From positions 55,001 to 119,000 of the forward strand of contig KV908464.1 of the NCBI GenBank assembly GCA_002005505.1: a stretch of DNA of 64,000 nucleotides, written 5' to 3'. This DNA comes from Botryococcus braunii (taxonomy: Eukaryota > Chlorophyta > Trebouxiophyceae). Both the position numbers and the translations under genes were made by a program. The notes beneath the pieces are model-generated. The model had not been told where the DNA came from. It saw only the letters and a program-made list of their open reading frames with translations, and made no database searches. Below are positions 11,801 through 22,711 of this stretch, piece by piece. Position 1 is the stretch's first letter; each line of letters starts with the position of its first letter.

Positions 11801-12427
11801 CGGGACATCTTCAGGGAAAACATCTTGGAATTCACTGAGTATGTCAACAACAGGAGAGTTGGGAGAAGGAATGGAGACATTCGGATCGGTAGATAGATCG
11901 GTTACAATTGCCAGAAAGGACTGGCAGCCCTTCCTGCTTAACCTTCCAGCCTGCACTGCAGACAAAACCAATCTAGGCACATCCTCCACTTCTGAACCCT
12001 TCAAAGGCCTCTCCTCCTTAGGCGGGCAACGCAAAACGAACGGCTTGTTCTTTCTTGTATACCCCCTAACGGTGTCCTCTTCAAACATGAGATTTGCACG
12101 GAATGTCTTTAACCAGGGAGTCCCCAACAGCACATTCCAATCCATGGCAAAGTCTAGCACAAGACACGACACCTTAGCAAACTGTACCCCCTGGATGACA
12201 TTGTCTAAGACAGCACATCCGATGTGGTTTACAGTTCTCCCGTCAGCCAACGTAATGCTTAAAGAATCCCCCTTCGGCGGCACAATCTCCAAGTGAAGGG
12301 CTTTAGCAAAGTCTGCACTGACCACATTGCAAGAAGCTCCCGAGTCCAGCATCGCCGTGGCCTTGCTCCCCTGCACCTCGGCAGGAAACACCAAGCTGTG
12401 ACACGGCTTCTTGACAAGCAAATGCAT
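8887..12427 (-). pseudogene. element A pol: protease, RT, RNase H, integrase, chromodomain
   Basis: The protease motif MLDSGASCNVV lies near 12340. A TGA at 11702-11704 interrupts the frame just before the RT ([18 protein letters not shown]). The RT contains [14 protein letters not shown] and YLDD (near 11270-11281). RNase H (HCDASLAGLGAVLY ... TDHKAITYL) and an HHCC integrase (HDSPYAGHQG ... CHLCQKNK) follow. In the integrase core the usual SDRD motif reads SGRDKLF, replacing the second catalytic Asp with Gly (near 9785). A frameshift near 9570 moves the integrase C-terminus into another frame. The end is a chromodomain (EYEVEALMDHR ... YLVHWKG ... DTWEEERNL, ~9110-8960), which in chromoviruses directs integration by reading chromatin. 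The copy looks unable to make active integrase. Confidence 0.9.
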
Positions 12428-12451
12428 GAATAGACGTCAAACATGCAAGGC

Positions 12452-12860
12452 TTACATCGCCAAGCGAAGGCCCACACCTTCAAGCATAAGAAGGTCCCGT
12501 GCCCGGGCTTGTCTTCTTGCCAGAAGACCCCTTCTTGGCCTCTTGCCGGGGCAGTCGAATACAAAGTGGTCTGGGTTGCATCTGAAGCAAACTCCCCGAG
12601 CCAGCTTGCATGTTGCCTCCCGCATGTCCAGGCTTAGGCCATGCTTCTTTTGAAGCTTGGCCAAGTGCCGTATGCCTCCTGTAGGAGGTGGTTGCTGGCA
12701 GGATGCTTTGTCCCCCGGTCCCGAGGAATTTCCCCTTCCTCGCGTTCAGCCACCTTCTCCTTTTCCTTGGAGACACCTGAGCACATCGCCTACAAAGATT
12801 CAGCATATGTGGTAGCTTCACCACCCCCGCCACATCGCTCATTGCACGCCACACCGGCAA
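12452..12860 (-). pseudogene. element A gag remnant with zinc knuckle
   Basis: Only about 400 bases of gag-like sequence remain. It encodes a basic stretch (SPRKRRR) and, in a second frame, a knuckle CFRCNPDHFVFDC (C-x2-C-x3-H-x4-C, one residue shorter than the usual spacing). A capsid-sized region is absent: directly upstream is the untranslated leader shared with element B. Gag therefore appears internally deleted as well as frameshifted. Confidence 0.65.
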
Positions 12861-12879
12861 CTTGCATAGTGAGGTGAAG

Positions 12880-13732
12880 CAGAGCGGGTTTCAGACTAGC
12901 CCAAGAGTCAAATCCTTCATGAGGCAATGATGGAAGCCAAACCCCCACGTAAAGCTCAACCACATTTATGGCAGCTCCCAAAGCCCCATAAATGCACAAA
13001 ATCTTAATTGAAGAACCCGATTGCCGTGGAACCCCGAACCAAATCGACCATCCACGCAAAGTTTGTGTTCAATCAACAAGATGCCACAAATCCAGCCGAG
13101 CACTAAACAGCCTTTCAAAAGAGAAAGCTTTTCAGTTCCATGCTACTCGGTGTCAATCAACAAAGCAAGACCGCGTCATATCCGTGTAATATCCGTGTAG
13201 GATCGGCATCCGGAAAAGTTGACACTTTACCACCGAAATCCCAACGATATGCTCGAAACACCAAAGTTTCATCAAGGCAATGCAAGTTGATAACATTTGC
13301 AAAGGGTTAGCAACCCAAAGTACACCAAATGAGGGGAAGCGTACACTCACTATCGTGAAGTGCCATCTTCCTCCCCCACCGTCCCCACGGAGACGACGGA
13401 GCCAAACGCCATTAGAAAGATTACAGAAAAAATCCGTACTTTCTGGCTTGGATCCACACACCAAGCGCGGCGTCGACCCTCGCAGGCCACAACCATCCCC
13501 GTCATCGGAACTTATATGGGTGCGAAGAATGGATTCTCCCAACCAAAGTCCATGAACTAGATACCAAGATGTTGTTGATCCTTCGATCTAGTGGGAAACA
13601 ACCCAAATAGAACGACAGGCAACAACGAAGACACACTGAAGCATCGACACCATCCGCAAGACACACTTAAGCGTCAAACAGGATCAACAACCAACATCGC
13701 AAATCCACCGACTTGGATATGGGCCACCAAAA
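12880..13732 (-). other. element A 5' leader with primer-binding site, shared with element B
   Basis: This ~850-bp region aligns with 31340-32087 of element B at high identity and has no long conserved reading frame. Its first bases after the 5' LTR (minus strand, from 13729) read TGGTGGCCCATATCC. That begins TGG, as expected for pairing with a tRNA 3' CCA end, and is the likely primer-binding site. Conservation in an otherwise codeless relative suggests that it carries cis signals such as packaging or dimerisation sites (inference). Confidence 0.7.
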
Positions 13733-13897
13733 TGTAATATTCTTGCAAAGGATGGCCGTGCACCGACGAAAGTGCTAGTATGGTCCGAGCACCATACCAT
13801 ATATAGTGCGAGCCTATGAGGCTACACCCAGTACCAATGTACCGCCCGGCACGTGCGGGGCCGATCCCCGGCACCGTCTGCCTACCGGCGCGCTACA
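13733..13897 (-). repeat. element A 5' LTR
   Basis: 165 bp with TG...CA ends, followed on the right by the CCGTG duplication. No difference seen from 8280-8444. Confidence 0.93.
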
Positions 13898-13902
13898 CCG
13901 TG

Positions 13903-16121
13903 CCCAAGTGGAGGAAGTCTTGGCTGCCCTCAAAACCTTCCCACCTGGTACCGCTGGCGGGCGGGACGGCTTGACCCCATTACATATAAAACATGCCTTC
14001 TCTGTAGGTGGCTCAGACCTCTTATTGGACAGCCTCCTTGGCGTGGTCAATCGGGCCTTAGCTGGGGATGTTCCCCCTCCCTTGCGATCTTATTGGGCCA
14101 GCGCTCCCATCACCCCTCTCTTGAAGCCCAATGGGGGTATCCGGCCCATTGCAGTGGGGCTCACCCTGCGCCGTCTGGTTTCCAAGATAGCTGTTGCAGC
14201 CGTCTTGCCCGCTGTCAGTGAGTATTTGCAGCCACACCAAGTTGGGGTTGGAGTCCGAGGGGGTGCAGAAGGCCTCGTCCATGCCCTCAACCGCTTGGTG
14301 GCACACCAGCAAGATTCCCCCGACCTCGTCGTTGTCAGCTTGGACTTCCAAAATGCTTTCAATACGGTCGACCGCAACCGCATGCTTGGGGAAGTCGCCC
14401 TCCATTGCCCCAGCATCTGGCAGTATGTGGCGACGACGTACGGCTGCGCGGCCCATCAGTATGTTGGGCCCCATGTCGTGGACTCCACAACAGGGGTCCA
14501 GCAAGGGGACCCCCTCTCTCCGCTGCTTTTTGCGCTCACTGTCCAGCCACTCCTCCTTGACCTTCATCGGGAGTGTCCCGACGTACACCAAGGGTGGTAC
14601 CTGGATGACGGCACGTTTGTTGGTCCCGTGCCCGCAGCGCAGCAGGCAGTCCAGTTGGTTGTTGACCGGGCCCCCGCATATGGCTTGAGCCTCAACCCTC
14701 ACAAGTGCTGTGTGTGGTCGCCGCGCCCGAACCCTCAGCATTTGGATGGGTTCCCTCTGGGCTTCGTCAATGAAACTCGTGCTGGTTTGATAGTGTTGGG
14801 GGCAGCGGTCACCGTGTCAGTCGAGTACGCGGCTTCCGTAGCCCAGGCGCACGTTGATGCCGTGGCAGCCTCGCTCCAGCGTTTGCCGATTCTCCGCCAC
14901 CCCCAAGCCGAGCTTCTCTTGCTTCGCAGTTGCCTTGGGACCTGCAAGGTGGTTTTCACAGCCCGGACCATGCCGCCAGCTGCAGCTGCGCAAGCTTTGG
15001 TGACCTTTGATATGCTCCAAACCCAGGTCCTCCAATCCATTGTCACAGCTGGTGGTGGTGGTTTTGGCCCTTTGCAGCAAACCTTGGCTGGCTTGCCTAT
15101 TGCCCAGGGGGGTCTAGGGGTCACTAAGGCCACTTCCCTTCTGCCTTGTGCCTATCTCGCCTCCGTCACGCAGACAGCCCCCCTCCAGGACCGCCTTCTG
15201 GGGACATCCACTGCCCCTCTTGTCCCCGCTGCCCTAGCTGCCAAGGCTGACTACTGCGCCCTTGTTCCTGATTTCGATGCGGCGCTCTTCGAGGATCCGG
15301 ATTTTGTCCGCAGCAAAGTGCAAGCCCGGCTGTCCAAACCCTTGTCTCACCGCGCATACCAGGAGGTTCTTGATGACCCTGCTCGCTCGGATCGCGACCG
15401 TGCTGTGCTCCAATCTCTTACACAGCCGGGAGCGTCTGATTGGCTGCTGGCTCTCCCAGTTCCCCATTTGCAGCAAACCATGCCCCCAGAGTCGTTCCGT
15501 TGCCGCCTTCAATACCAGCTCTTGATCCCCATTTTCCACCCTGGCTCCCAATGCCCGTGCTGCTTGAGGGAGTTGGATGTCTGGGGCGACCACGCGGTCC
15601 ACTGCACCTCAGGGGGGGATGTTGCCATTGTCGGCCGACATTACTCCGTTCGTAACGGCCTGGACGCTGTCCTTACCTCAGCTCGTCAGCGGGTCACCCG
15701 GGAACCCGCCTTTCCCACCCCTGTCCCTGGCCAGGAGCGCCGTCGCGCAGACCTCCGCCTCCATGCGTGGGAGGAGGGGCGTGACCTTTATATCGACATC
15801 GTTGGCTCTTCCCCACTCACAGTTGCCAACTTGCTGCACTTCGTGCCGGGTGGGGCCGCCGCGCGCGCTGCCCAAGACAAGCAGACCCGCTATGCTGTCT
15901 TGTTGTCGCGTCAGCAGCCGCCTGTGGCTTTCCAAGCCTTCGCTTTTGAAACATTTGGAGGGTTGCATGCTGATGCGCTGGCCTTGTTGCAGAGGCTCCA
16001 GGGGCTTTTGAACCAAGCCATCATTGCTCAAGAAGATGTGGAGGGATATTTTGTCATTCGTCGGGTCAGTTTCATCATTGCGGCGGCTGTGGGTCGCCAG
16101 CTGGCCGCTCGCCGGGTGTGA
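13903..16121 (+). CDS. R2-like retrotransposon protein, RT and endonuclease part
   Basis: This continues the frame broken by element A and encodes about 739 residues to a TGA at 16119-16121. The RT motifs in order are GGRDGLTP, LLKPNGGIRPIAVG, SLDFQNAFNTVDR, GVQQGDPLSPLLFA and WYLDDGTFVG (YLDD near 14598). A zinc-binding motif CPCCLRELDVWGDHAVHC follows at ~15551. Next is a PD-(D/E)xK restriction-like endonuclease signature (RRADLRLHAWEEG, then DLYIDIVG, ~15740-15810). The known role of the family is target-primed reverse transcription: the endonuclease nicks genomic DNA and the RT copies element RNA from the nick. No stop or frameshift is seen, so the two parts together would give a 1068-residue protein. 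The bases just before 13903 are TSD and LTR, not part of this protein. Confidence 0.9.
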
Positions 16122-16384
16122 CTCATAGCTTGAAACATTGGGGTTTGGGTCCCTGAACATTGGGCTGGTCTTTTTTACTCCACTCGTGTGAAGAAGAAGT
16201 TACATCTGTCCAGCCACGAGGGCATGATGAGATGTCCACAACACACACACAAGCCAAAACTAGGAAGAACTGACCACAAGAAGTGGCCAAGCGAAGAGCG
16301 AAGGCATAACTGAGCAAACGAAAAGGGGAGGGAAGGGGGGATAAGGGGGGGGGGGGGGCAGCCACAGACGTGGCTGCGGCCAAG
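16122..16384. other. tail-to-tail 3' UTRs of the R2-like element and the APE LINE
   Basis: The left part (to ~16235) matches the 3' UTR at 47050-47180: GCTTGAAACA.T..GGTTTGGGT, CATTGGGCTGGTCTTT and ATGATGAGATG. The right part, read on the minus strand, is the LINE 3' UTR. It starts with GCCGCAGCCACGTCTGTGGC, then a C run and a CCTTTTCGTTTG block. An ACACACACAC run at 16240-16251 may be the LINE's simple-repeat tail in place of poly(A). Confidence 0.55.
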
Positions 16385-19300
16385 TCACCGTAGCCGGCGT
16401 AAATCAGCACGAGCCTGGAATGCATCCGAGATAAAGGAGACGACCGCACGCAAGTCAGCGTGCCAAATGAACTGCCGAAGAGATCTAGAAGGACCCCCAA
16501 ACAAGTGGGGATAACGGTCCCGCACCGCAATAAGAGCGGGACAGTGAAAGACAAAGTGGTGTTCATCACCCACAGAGGAGCCACACATATCACACAGGCG
16601 CTGAAGGCGCGGAAGACGTTGTCTGCGGCCCATGTCAATGGGGAGGCCATGAACACCAAGACGAAACCTGAGAAAGAGCCGGACCTTGGCAACATCAAGA
16701 GACAGATAAAGGAGGCGGGAGCGCTGAGCCTTAGTGGGGCGCGCAAACCACCGCACATAAGTACATAGCTGGGGATCAGCAGGGGCTAACCGAGGGGAGA
16801 CATGGAGAGAGGCCACAGGGAGGGTATTGGCCTGCCTAATGAGAGCTAAAAAGGTATCCATATCCACGGGCTGCGGGCGCTGACAATCAGCCGCATAAGG
16901 GTAACCTAAGCGGCGAAGGGCAACGATAAAAGAACCCGCCCAGGACGGGGAACGAGGCGTTACGCCATAGTAGCATGAGTCCCTATGAATACGTGCATAC
17001 AAGTGGTCGGCTGGGAGATCCACCAGAGAGTTCCAAAAAGTGACCACACGCTTGAACCAGATATGATGAAGGGGCCAAACGCCAACCTCAGCAAGGAGCA
17101 CATCGGTGCGGACCGTTTGACGAACCCCAAGGATCATCCGTAACATAGTAAGAAAATCCTTTTCTAAATCCTTAGCGGAGGGCCGAGTGGAAGATGGGGA
17201 AAACACCCGTAGGCCCCAAACCTCACACCCATATGAGCAGGCAGGCACCACACATGCTAAGAAGAGACGCAAGAGAATACCGATCGAGGTGGCACATTTG
17301 AGGTTACCATAACGCGTGCTAATAGTAGACCAGGCCCCCCACATCTTACCACGTAAATGGCCAAAGGTGGCCCCAATGCCTGAAGCCGTAGAAAGCATGA
17401 CACCTAAATGACGAGCCTGGGTCACCTGAGGCAGGGGTTGACCCTCATACAGCACGGGAGGGGGGGCGTCCTTCGAGGGGGGGAAGACCATGGCATGGCA
17501 CTTAGGAACACGCACCCGCATACGTGCGGACTGGCACCACTCTGAAGCAGCGGGGAGAAGGTGAGCCTGCAACTCCTCCAGGGACTTGGCCTGGAGTGTA
17601 TAATCATCAGCATAACCTTGAATAGGGACACAACGACCATCCCGGGTGGCGGGTCCCACACCCGGACACCGAGCTTCAATATAACGAATCAGACCATCCG
17701 AATAAAGACCAAACAGAGTAGGACTTATAGGGGACCCTTGGAGGATACCGACCTGAGGCTTCAGGAGCTCCCCAGAGGTGCCCCCTACACATAAAGTGAC
17801 TTGGGCATCTTCATATAAAGATTTAACAGCAGCCAAGAATTGGTCCGGTACCCCCACCCGAGTTAAGGCCTCCCAAAGAAGGGGGCGAGGAACCCGATCA
17901 TAGGCTTTACTTAAATCTAAAGAGCATAAGAATAAGGGGTGATCTTTGGTAGCAAGGTCAATGAAGTGTTGGATCGCAAAAAGCTGATGCAATGTGGAGA
18001 AGCCCGGGCGGAACCCCGTTTGGGCCTGACAGCGCAACCCCTTGGATTCCACGTGCCGAATAAGCCTAGTGTTCAACAGGGTGGCGTACAGCCGCATGAA
18101 GGGTTCAGGGACAGCAAGAGGGCGGTAATTCGCCGGATCCAGAGCGTCCTTTGCCCCTGGTTTGAACACGGGGACCACCCGGGACACATTGAAATGAGGT
18201 GGAATTGTCCCCGCCTGAAACATAGCAGTGACAATGGTTAACAGAATCGGTGCCAGGATATGGGGGTCCTGTCGGCCAGTTTGGGGGTCCGGGGGGCGTT
18301 GGGCAAATCGAAGAAATTCAGAGGGAAAACCCTGAAACCCAACACTCCTCCCTGTGTGCAAGGCACTAAGAGCATCCTCCATTTCCTGTAAGGTGAAGGG
18401 TTGGTTAAGCGATACGTCGGGTACGAGGGTGGTCGGATATGCCACTTCCGACAAGGGCATAAGGGGTTCGTCCGGGGTGTCAATATCCCCCCGAGTGAAC
18501 TCAGACATGAAAGTGTTCCAAACCTCATGGTCATGTAAGGGCAAGGGCAAAGAAGGGGGATGGCCACGGAAGGTCCGCCAAAACTGACGAGGGCAGGTAT
18601 GAAAGAGAGCAACACACTCTTCTAACTGGGACATGAGCCACGCCCGTTTACGGGATCGCACATAAGAGTGGTAGTGCCGCTCGAGTCCACGTACCAAGGG
18701 GGCAGAAAACCCGTGGAGGCGACCAGCCCGCCGCCAGTCCCGCTTGAGTCTAACACATTCCTGGTCATAAAACGGCTGATGGGGGCGAGTCCAAGCCTGA
18801 GAACCTAACCGAACAGTATGCAGCCGCATGTCTGCAGCGTGAGCAGCATCGCCTAAAACCCCGGATAAGGTATGTAGCGCTTGCTCCACATGCCCAGCCA
18901 ACGCTAAGTCAGCACAACGACCCAAGGCGGGAGCAGCAAGCTCCAAGTGACGCACATAATCTACACGACAACCCCCTTTCCAATGGACTTGTCGCAGGGG
19001 CAACCCAAAATGCGAACTGTCAGAAATAGCAGCACAACGCATGGGTAAGGCAAAGGAGGTGGTGATACTATAATGGTCAGAACCCTTCAACTCAGTGGCG
19101 ACCGTAACAGACTGGATACAGGCATGGAGAGACGAGGAAACCAAAATATGGTCTGGCCTAGTCGCAGAGGTACGGGCGGTGGCCCTATAGGTGGGAGGAG
19201 CATGCAAGTCACCTGAGACACAGCCTGTACAAATAACTAACGCAGTCTGATCAGCCAATTTGACAAGTTGGCGGCCACTAGTATCTTGACCACAGAAGCG

Positions 19301-19810
19301 GCCTAAATCGGCCGAAGAAGATGTGGAAACAGATGCAATGTGTCCATTGAAGTCACCCCCCACAAAGACACAACCGTCCAGGGATGACAAAACACCATAG
19401 AGCTCATTGTAACGAGCGGCGAGAGGGACAGGCTGAAGTAACGGAGACCCAGAGGGGGGGATATAGACATTGCCCAAGTAGACGGGGGGATGGGTGCCAT
19501 GCATGAACCGTAAAGATACCCAGAGTGAGGAGGACGTGTGTGCCCACAGCTGAGCACTATATAATGAACTAACCTTAACTGCAATAAGCAAACCATAGCC
19601 TTTCTTTTCATGAGAAACCTCAGGTGGAGAACAAAAAAGCTGATAGCCCCTGAAAAGGTTGGGGTCAATGTATTTCTGTTGTGTCTCTTGCAACAGTACT
19701 ACATCGAACGCAGGAAAGAAACGATCATAGTCATGAAGCTCATATTTAGACTCGGATAATCCACGGACATTCCAAGTAAGAATAGAGAGAGGGACTTGGC
19801 CAACAGATCC
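16385..19810 (-). CDS. LINE ORF2: endonuclease-reverse transcriptase
   Basis: The ORF is open for over 1100 codons. Translation from just after an in-frame TAG (19811-19813) reads ILTWNVRGL and VLLQETQ, the first conserved motifs of the APE/EEP nuclease. These lie upstream of any ATG, so the true start is uncertain. More nuclease motifs follow: [17 protein letters not shown] and GSDHYSI. The RT has [37 protein letters not shown] and GYADDYTL (YADD near 17605). The C-terminus has a zinc-binding [18 protein letters not shown] motif and ends with a TGA at 16385-16387. The protein would nick target DNA and prime cDNA synthesis. No internal stop is visible. Confidence 0.9.
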   Translation of the reverse strand, partial: GSVGQVPLSILTWNVRGLSESKYELHDYDRFFPAFDVVLLQETQQKYIDPNLFRGYQLFCSPPEVSHEKKGYGLLIAVKVSSLYSAQLWAHTSSSLWVSLRFMHGTHPPVYLGNVYIPPSGSPLLQPVPLAARYNELYGVLSSLDGCVFVGGDFNGHIASVSTSSSADLGRFCGQDTSGRQLVKLADQTALVICTGCVSGDLHAPPTYRATARTSATRPDHILVSSSLHACIQSVTVATELKGSDHYSITTSFALPMRCAAISDSSHFGLPLRQVHWKGGCRVDYVRHLELAAPALGRCADLALAGHVEQALHTLSGVLGDAAHAADMRLHTVRLGSQAWTRPHQPFYDQECVRLKRDWRRAGRLHGFSAPLVRGLERHYHSYVRSRKRAWLMSQLEECVALFHTCPRQFWRTFRGHPPSLPLPLHDHEVWNTFMSEFTRGDIDTPDEPLMPLSEVAYPTTLVPDVSLNQPFTLQEMEDALSALHTGRSVGFQGFPSEFLRFAQRPPDPQTGRQDPHILAPILLTIVTAMFQAGTIPPHFNVSRVVPVFKPGAKDALDPANYRPLAVPEPFMRLYATLLNTRLIRHVESKGLRCQAQTGFRPGFSTLHQLFAIQHFIDLATKDHPLFLCSLDLSKAYDRVPRPLLWEALTRVGVPDQFLAAVKSLYEDAQVTLCVGGTSGELLKPQVGILQGSPISPTLFGLYSDGLIRYIEARCPGVGPATRDGRCVPIQGYADDYTLQAKSLEELQAHLLPAASEWCQSARMRVRVPKCHAMVFPPSKDAPPPVLYEGQPLPQVTQARHLGVMLSTASGIGATFGHLRGKMWGAWSTISTRYGNLKCATSIGILLRLFLACVVPACSYGCEVWGLRVFSPSSTRPSAKDLEKDFLTMLRMILGVRQTVRTDVLLAEVGVWPLHHIWFKRVVTFWNSLVDLPADHLYARIHRDSCYYGVTPRSPSWAGSFIVALRRLGYPYAADCQRPQPVDMDTFLALIRQANTLPVASLHVSPRLAPADPQLCTYVRWFARPTKAQRSRLLYLSLDVAKVRLFLRFRLGVHGLPIDMGRRQRLPRLQRLCDMCGSSVGDEHHFVFHCPALIAVRDRYPHLFGGPSRSLRQFIWHADLRAVVSFISDAFQARADLRRLR

Positions 19811-20023
19811 CTAAGCACACATAGGAGATGGACCCGCAGCCCCAGAGGAGGTAGAGGGGGTCAGGCCCGCAGCTGGGGAGGAGGTGGGAGCAGGAGCGGC
19901 AGTAGGAGCAGCATGAGCAGGGGCAGCAGAGCATATGACAGATTCACGTGAATCAGGTGGCACTATGACGCGCCTTGTAGCGCGCCTCGACAGCGCAGCA
20001 GTACCAGCACATGGCAGGGTCAC
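19811..20023 (-). pseudogene. Ala/Pro-rich leader in frame with LINE ORF2, closed by TAG
   Basis: A 70-codon frame, rich in Ala, Pro and Ser, begins at ATG 20023 and ends in TAG at 19811-19813. It is in the same frame as the endonuclease that follows. It could be the true N-terminus of ORF2 cut by one nonsense mutation, the end of an ORF1, or chance. No domain is recognisable. Confidence 0.35.
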
Positions 20024-20689
20024 GTGGCGCGGATTCGGAATCTGGCAGTGCAGATTGCCCCCCCAGGGCCTCTGCGGCGCTTCGACAGCGCGGCGTCACC
20101 CTGCAATACACCGCAATACAAAGCTGTACAAAGGCTGTACAAAAGCCTCCGCTCAGGCTGCCACGCCGCCCCTTCCCATCTTCCCACGCTAGATTTGCGA
20201 TTTAGAGGGCTTACGGATGGCTTCCGGACCCCGGAGCTACGCCGCATCTCGGCGGAGCTGAGGCCTGCTTATTTCTGAGACAGTTGGCAACCGAATTATT
20301 TCCGAAATTATTTGTCTCCCCTACGAAAACGCGTAGATTCTTGCGCGGCCGAGGCGTTACCTCCGCGTCCCCTTTTTCAGCCTCCCCAGCGGGCATCCAA
20401 GGCAACCGCCCCCCGGCTGCGGAAAACCTGCACCCCATAGGGGGCAGGTTAAAGATTTAGGCCACTGTTTGGCCGTTCCTCTGTGCCAAACTTTCCTGGA
20501 AGATGCTCTTTGTAAATGCGCATTTGAAAGTGAATCTTTTTCGGAACAAGGAGAAAAGGGATGGAGTGGCAGGAGCCGGCAATCTATATCCGTTTCAGAT
20601 CTGATTGCACCGATTCGTGGCAGGTAACTTTACTGCGTCCCTTAGCTTGTCACTTTCTTTCAACACGTAGATTCTAGGCTTAAAATGTT
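20024..20689. other. GC-rich then AT-rich spacer, no gene seen
   Basis: Several short overlapping frames exist on both strands but none shows a domain or splice structure I can support. The 5' end of the LINE probably lies in the left part. Confidence 0.4.
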
Positions 20690-21830
20690 TCTTCTCTTGC
20701 TGCAGGAGTCTTGCAGGGGATATCAGCAAACTTGTCAGCAGATGTCGCACGTCGCCGGCCGGCAGGTACGCGCTGTTCTTGACTTTTGGAACCTTCATGA
20801 TTTCCTGCTTTTCTTGCATCGCTACTTCTGTTCTTGCAGATAGTTGATCCTTTGTGCTGTCGCTGCTGCTGCTTGTTTTTTGCATTCGACCTTGAAATCC
20901 AGGCGTGCAGAGCTCCTCCTTGAAGTGTTTCTGCTATTGCTGCAGGATTCTGGCAGTGGACATCAGCAGCCCTTTACGGCACATGTCGCACGTTGCCGGC
21001 CAGCAAGTACATATGCTGTTCGTGAATTGCAGCCCTCCTGATTTCCTGCTTTGCTTGCATCGCTGCTTCTTTGCTTGCAGAAAGTAATCCTTTTAAATGT
21101 CGCTGCTGCTGCTTGTTTCCTGCATTCGACCTTGAAATTCAGGCGTGCAGAGCTCCTCCTTGAAGTGTTTCTGCTCTTGCTGCAGGAGTCTTGCAGTGGA
21201 TATCAACAAACTTGTCAGCAGATGTCGCACGTCGCCAGCCAGCAGGTACACGCTGTTCTTGACTTTTGGAGCCTTCATGATTTGCTGCTTTTCTTGCATC
21301 GCTGCTTTTGTTCTTGCAGAAAGTAATCCTTTGTGTTGTCGCTGCTGCTACTTGTTTTTTGCATTCGATCTTGACTGCCAGGCGTGCAGAACTTCTCTTT
21401 GAAGTGTTTCTGCTGTTGCTGCAGGAGGCTGGCAGTTGACATCAGTAACCTTTTCAGCAGATGTCTCATGTCCCCGGGCAGCAGGTACACGATGTTCTTG
21501 ATTTTTGGAGCCCTCACGATTTCCAGCCTGGCTCGCATCGCTGAATCTTTGCTTGCAGATAGTTAATCCTTTGTGCTGTCGCTGCTGCTGCTTGTTTTTT
21601 GCATTCGACCTTGAAATCCAGGCGTGCAGAGCTCCTCCTTGAAGTGTTTCTGCTCTTGCTGCAGGAGTCTGGCAGTGGACATCAGCAACCTTTACGGCAG
21701 ATGTTGCATGTTGCCGGCCAGCAGGTACATATGCTATTCGTGAGTTTGCAGCCCTCATGATTTCCTGGTCTGCTTGCATCGTTGCTTGTTTGCAGATAGT
21801 AATCCTTTGTGCTGTCGCTGCTGCTAACCT
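20690..21830 (+). repeat. five 240-bp tandem units, each with an exon-like segment
   Basis: The acceptor-like TTGCTGCAG recurs with the following base at 20706, 20946, 21186, 21425 and 21665, a period of 239-240 bases. Each is followed by a ~60-base segment ending in CAGC.(A)G before GTAC, like an AG-exon-GT arrangement. In one shared frame the segments encode related peptides: GDISKLVSRCRTSP, VDINKLVSRCRTSP, VDISNLFSRCLMSP and VDISNLYGRCCMLP. The second unit has an indel in this frame. The remaining ~180 bases per unit are intron-like, with GCTGCTGCT runs. A related segment closes the series at 21970-22029. Confidence 0.7.
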
Positions 21831-21969
21831 TCAAATATTTGCCTTTATTATCACAGTCAAACGGATATAATGTAAATGAGCAGGAACAATGTATGTCTTT
21901 CTTTTTTATGTAAAGTTCTGTTATTTGAAACATATTCACCCTTGACAGCCTGGTACAATTTGCTGCAGG

Positions 21970-22029
21970 TTGATGTCAACGCTCTTTGCAAGGCGTCCCT
22001 TGTTGATCCCGAGCTCATGGACCTCCAGG
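21970..22029 (+). CDS. candidate 60-base exon related to the tandem units
   Basis: It is flanked by a polypyrimidine-like AATTTGCTGCAG acceptor and a CAG|GTAAAA donor. It encodes 20 residues in phase 0: VDVNALCKASLVDPELMDLQ. These align with the VDISNLFSRCLMSP peptides of the five upstream units. This copy has the best donor site and may be the ancestral exon. The function of the gene is unknown. Confidence 0.45.
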
Positions 22030-22236
22030 TAAAAATGCTTTATCTGCTTCAGGTTGTTAGTTATTCTTGATTCACTACGTATGCAGCAATCTTTTGATTC
22101 TGATGAAATTGGTTTAGTTATGGTTGATGAACTTTGGTGGGAACTGATGATTGAGGGAAGACGAGTTGAACGACTTCCTAAATTTTGAGGCCATACATAT
22201 CTCAGAAGTAAGTCCTTCCCCTTTTCTTTTCTTTAG

Positions 22237-22350
<114 letters not shown>

Positions 22351-22614
22351 ACGCACACGCGCTCGCATGCGTTGCAAGGGTCTTTTGATGGTCAACTGCG
22401 TTGCAAGTGTATCCTCTGCGTTGCAAGGGTCTTTTGATGGTCAACTGTGGAATGAAGTGGAAAGGACCCTAATGGTTTTTGAGTTGTGCTGTTTGTATTG
22501 ATGTTGTCATTCTGTTTCACGGACGCAATCCTGCAAAGTGCTTGAAATGCAGGACAGAGTTAATTATCATGGGATTCCGTGTTACAGCATAGATGATTTT
22601 GTTGGTCTGGTGTG

Positions 22615-22711
22615 TGCTGAGAAGGACGTTGGCTTTGCTGGAATCCCCAGATTCGAAGTACTACAACAATGCGAAAATCCATGTAGTTGTTGGGGGCCTG
22701 CGTGGCAAACG
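22615..22711 (+). CDS. candidate exon of an unidentified gene
   Basis: In the frame ALLESPDSKYYNNAKIHVV followed by VGGLRGKR the segment looks protein-like and stops at a possible donor (AAACG|GTAATC). A plausible acceptor is the AG at ~22622. It may belong with the exon-like units upstream. The longer overlapping frame from 22538 lacks recognisable features. I do not recognise the protein. Confidence 0.3.

Larger units (their letters stand above)
8280..13897 (-). mobile_element. element A: Ty3/gypsy chromovirus
   Basis: The element has 165-bp LTRs starting TGTA and ending TACA, flanked by the 5-bp duplication CCGTG (8275-8279 and 13898-13902). Coding runs on the minus strand, so 13733-13897 is the 5' LTR. 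The order gag remnant, protease, RT, RNase H, integrase, chromodomain is that of chromoviruses. The two LTRs are identical as far as I could compare them, which points to a very recent insertion, yet pol carries a stop, a frameshift and an integrase active-site change. Confidence 0.93.
6747..16235 (+). mobile_element. R2-like non-LTR retrotransposon with REL endonuclease, host of element A
   Basis: One ORF carries an N-terminal C2H2-type zinc finger, an RT with YLDD, a CCHC-type motif and a C-terminal restriction-like endonuclease. This order is typical of early-branching LINEs (R2, NeSL, HERO and relatives). It is interrupted at 8280-13897 by a chromovirus with target-site duplication CCGTG. 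The 3' UTR after 16121 is shared with the fragment at 46919-47180 for about 110 bases, so the element ends near 16235, tail to tail with the minus-strand LINE. The exact 5' end is unknown. Confidence 0.85.
16240..20023 (-). mobile_element. APE-type LINE, near full-length ORF2
   Basis: The long minus-strand ORF has an APE-like endonuclease, an RT and a C-terminal Cys/His motif. Two further copies of its 3' end lie in the window (4165-5433 plus strand, ~33183-33265 minus strand). The 5' end and any ORF1 are not clearly defined. Confidence 0.85.

Noticed and set aside
13806..13902. Start of the RT ORF within the element A LTR
   Set aside because: These codons are LTR sequence and TSD. The RT part is a continuation from 8279, not an independent gene.
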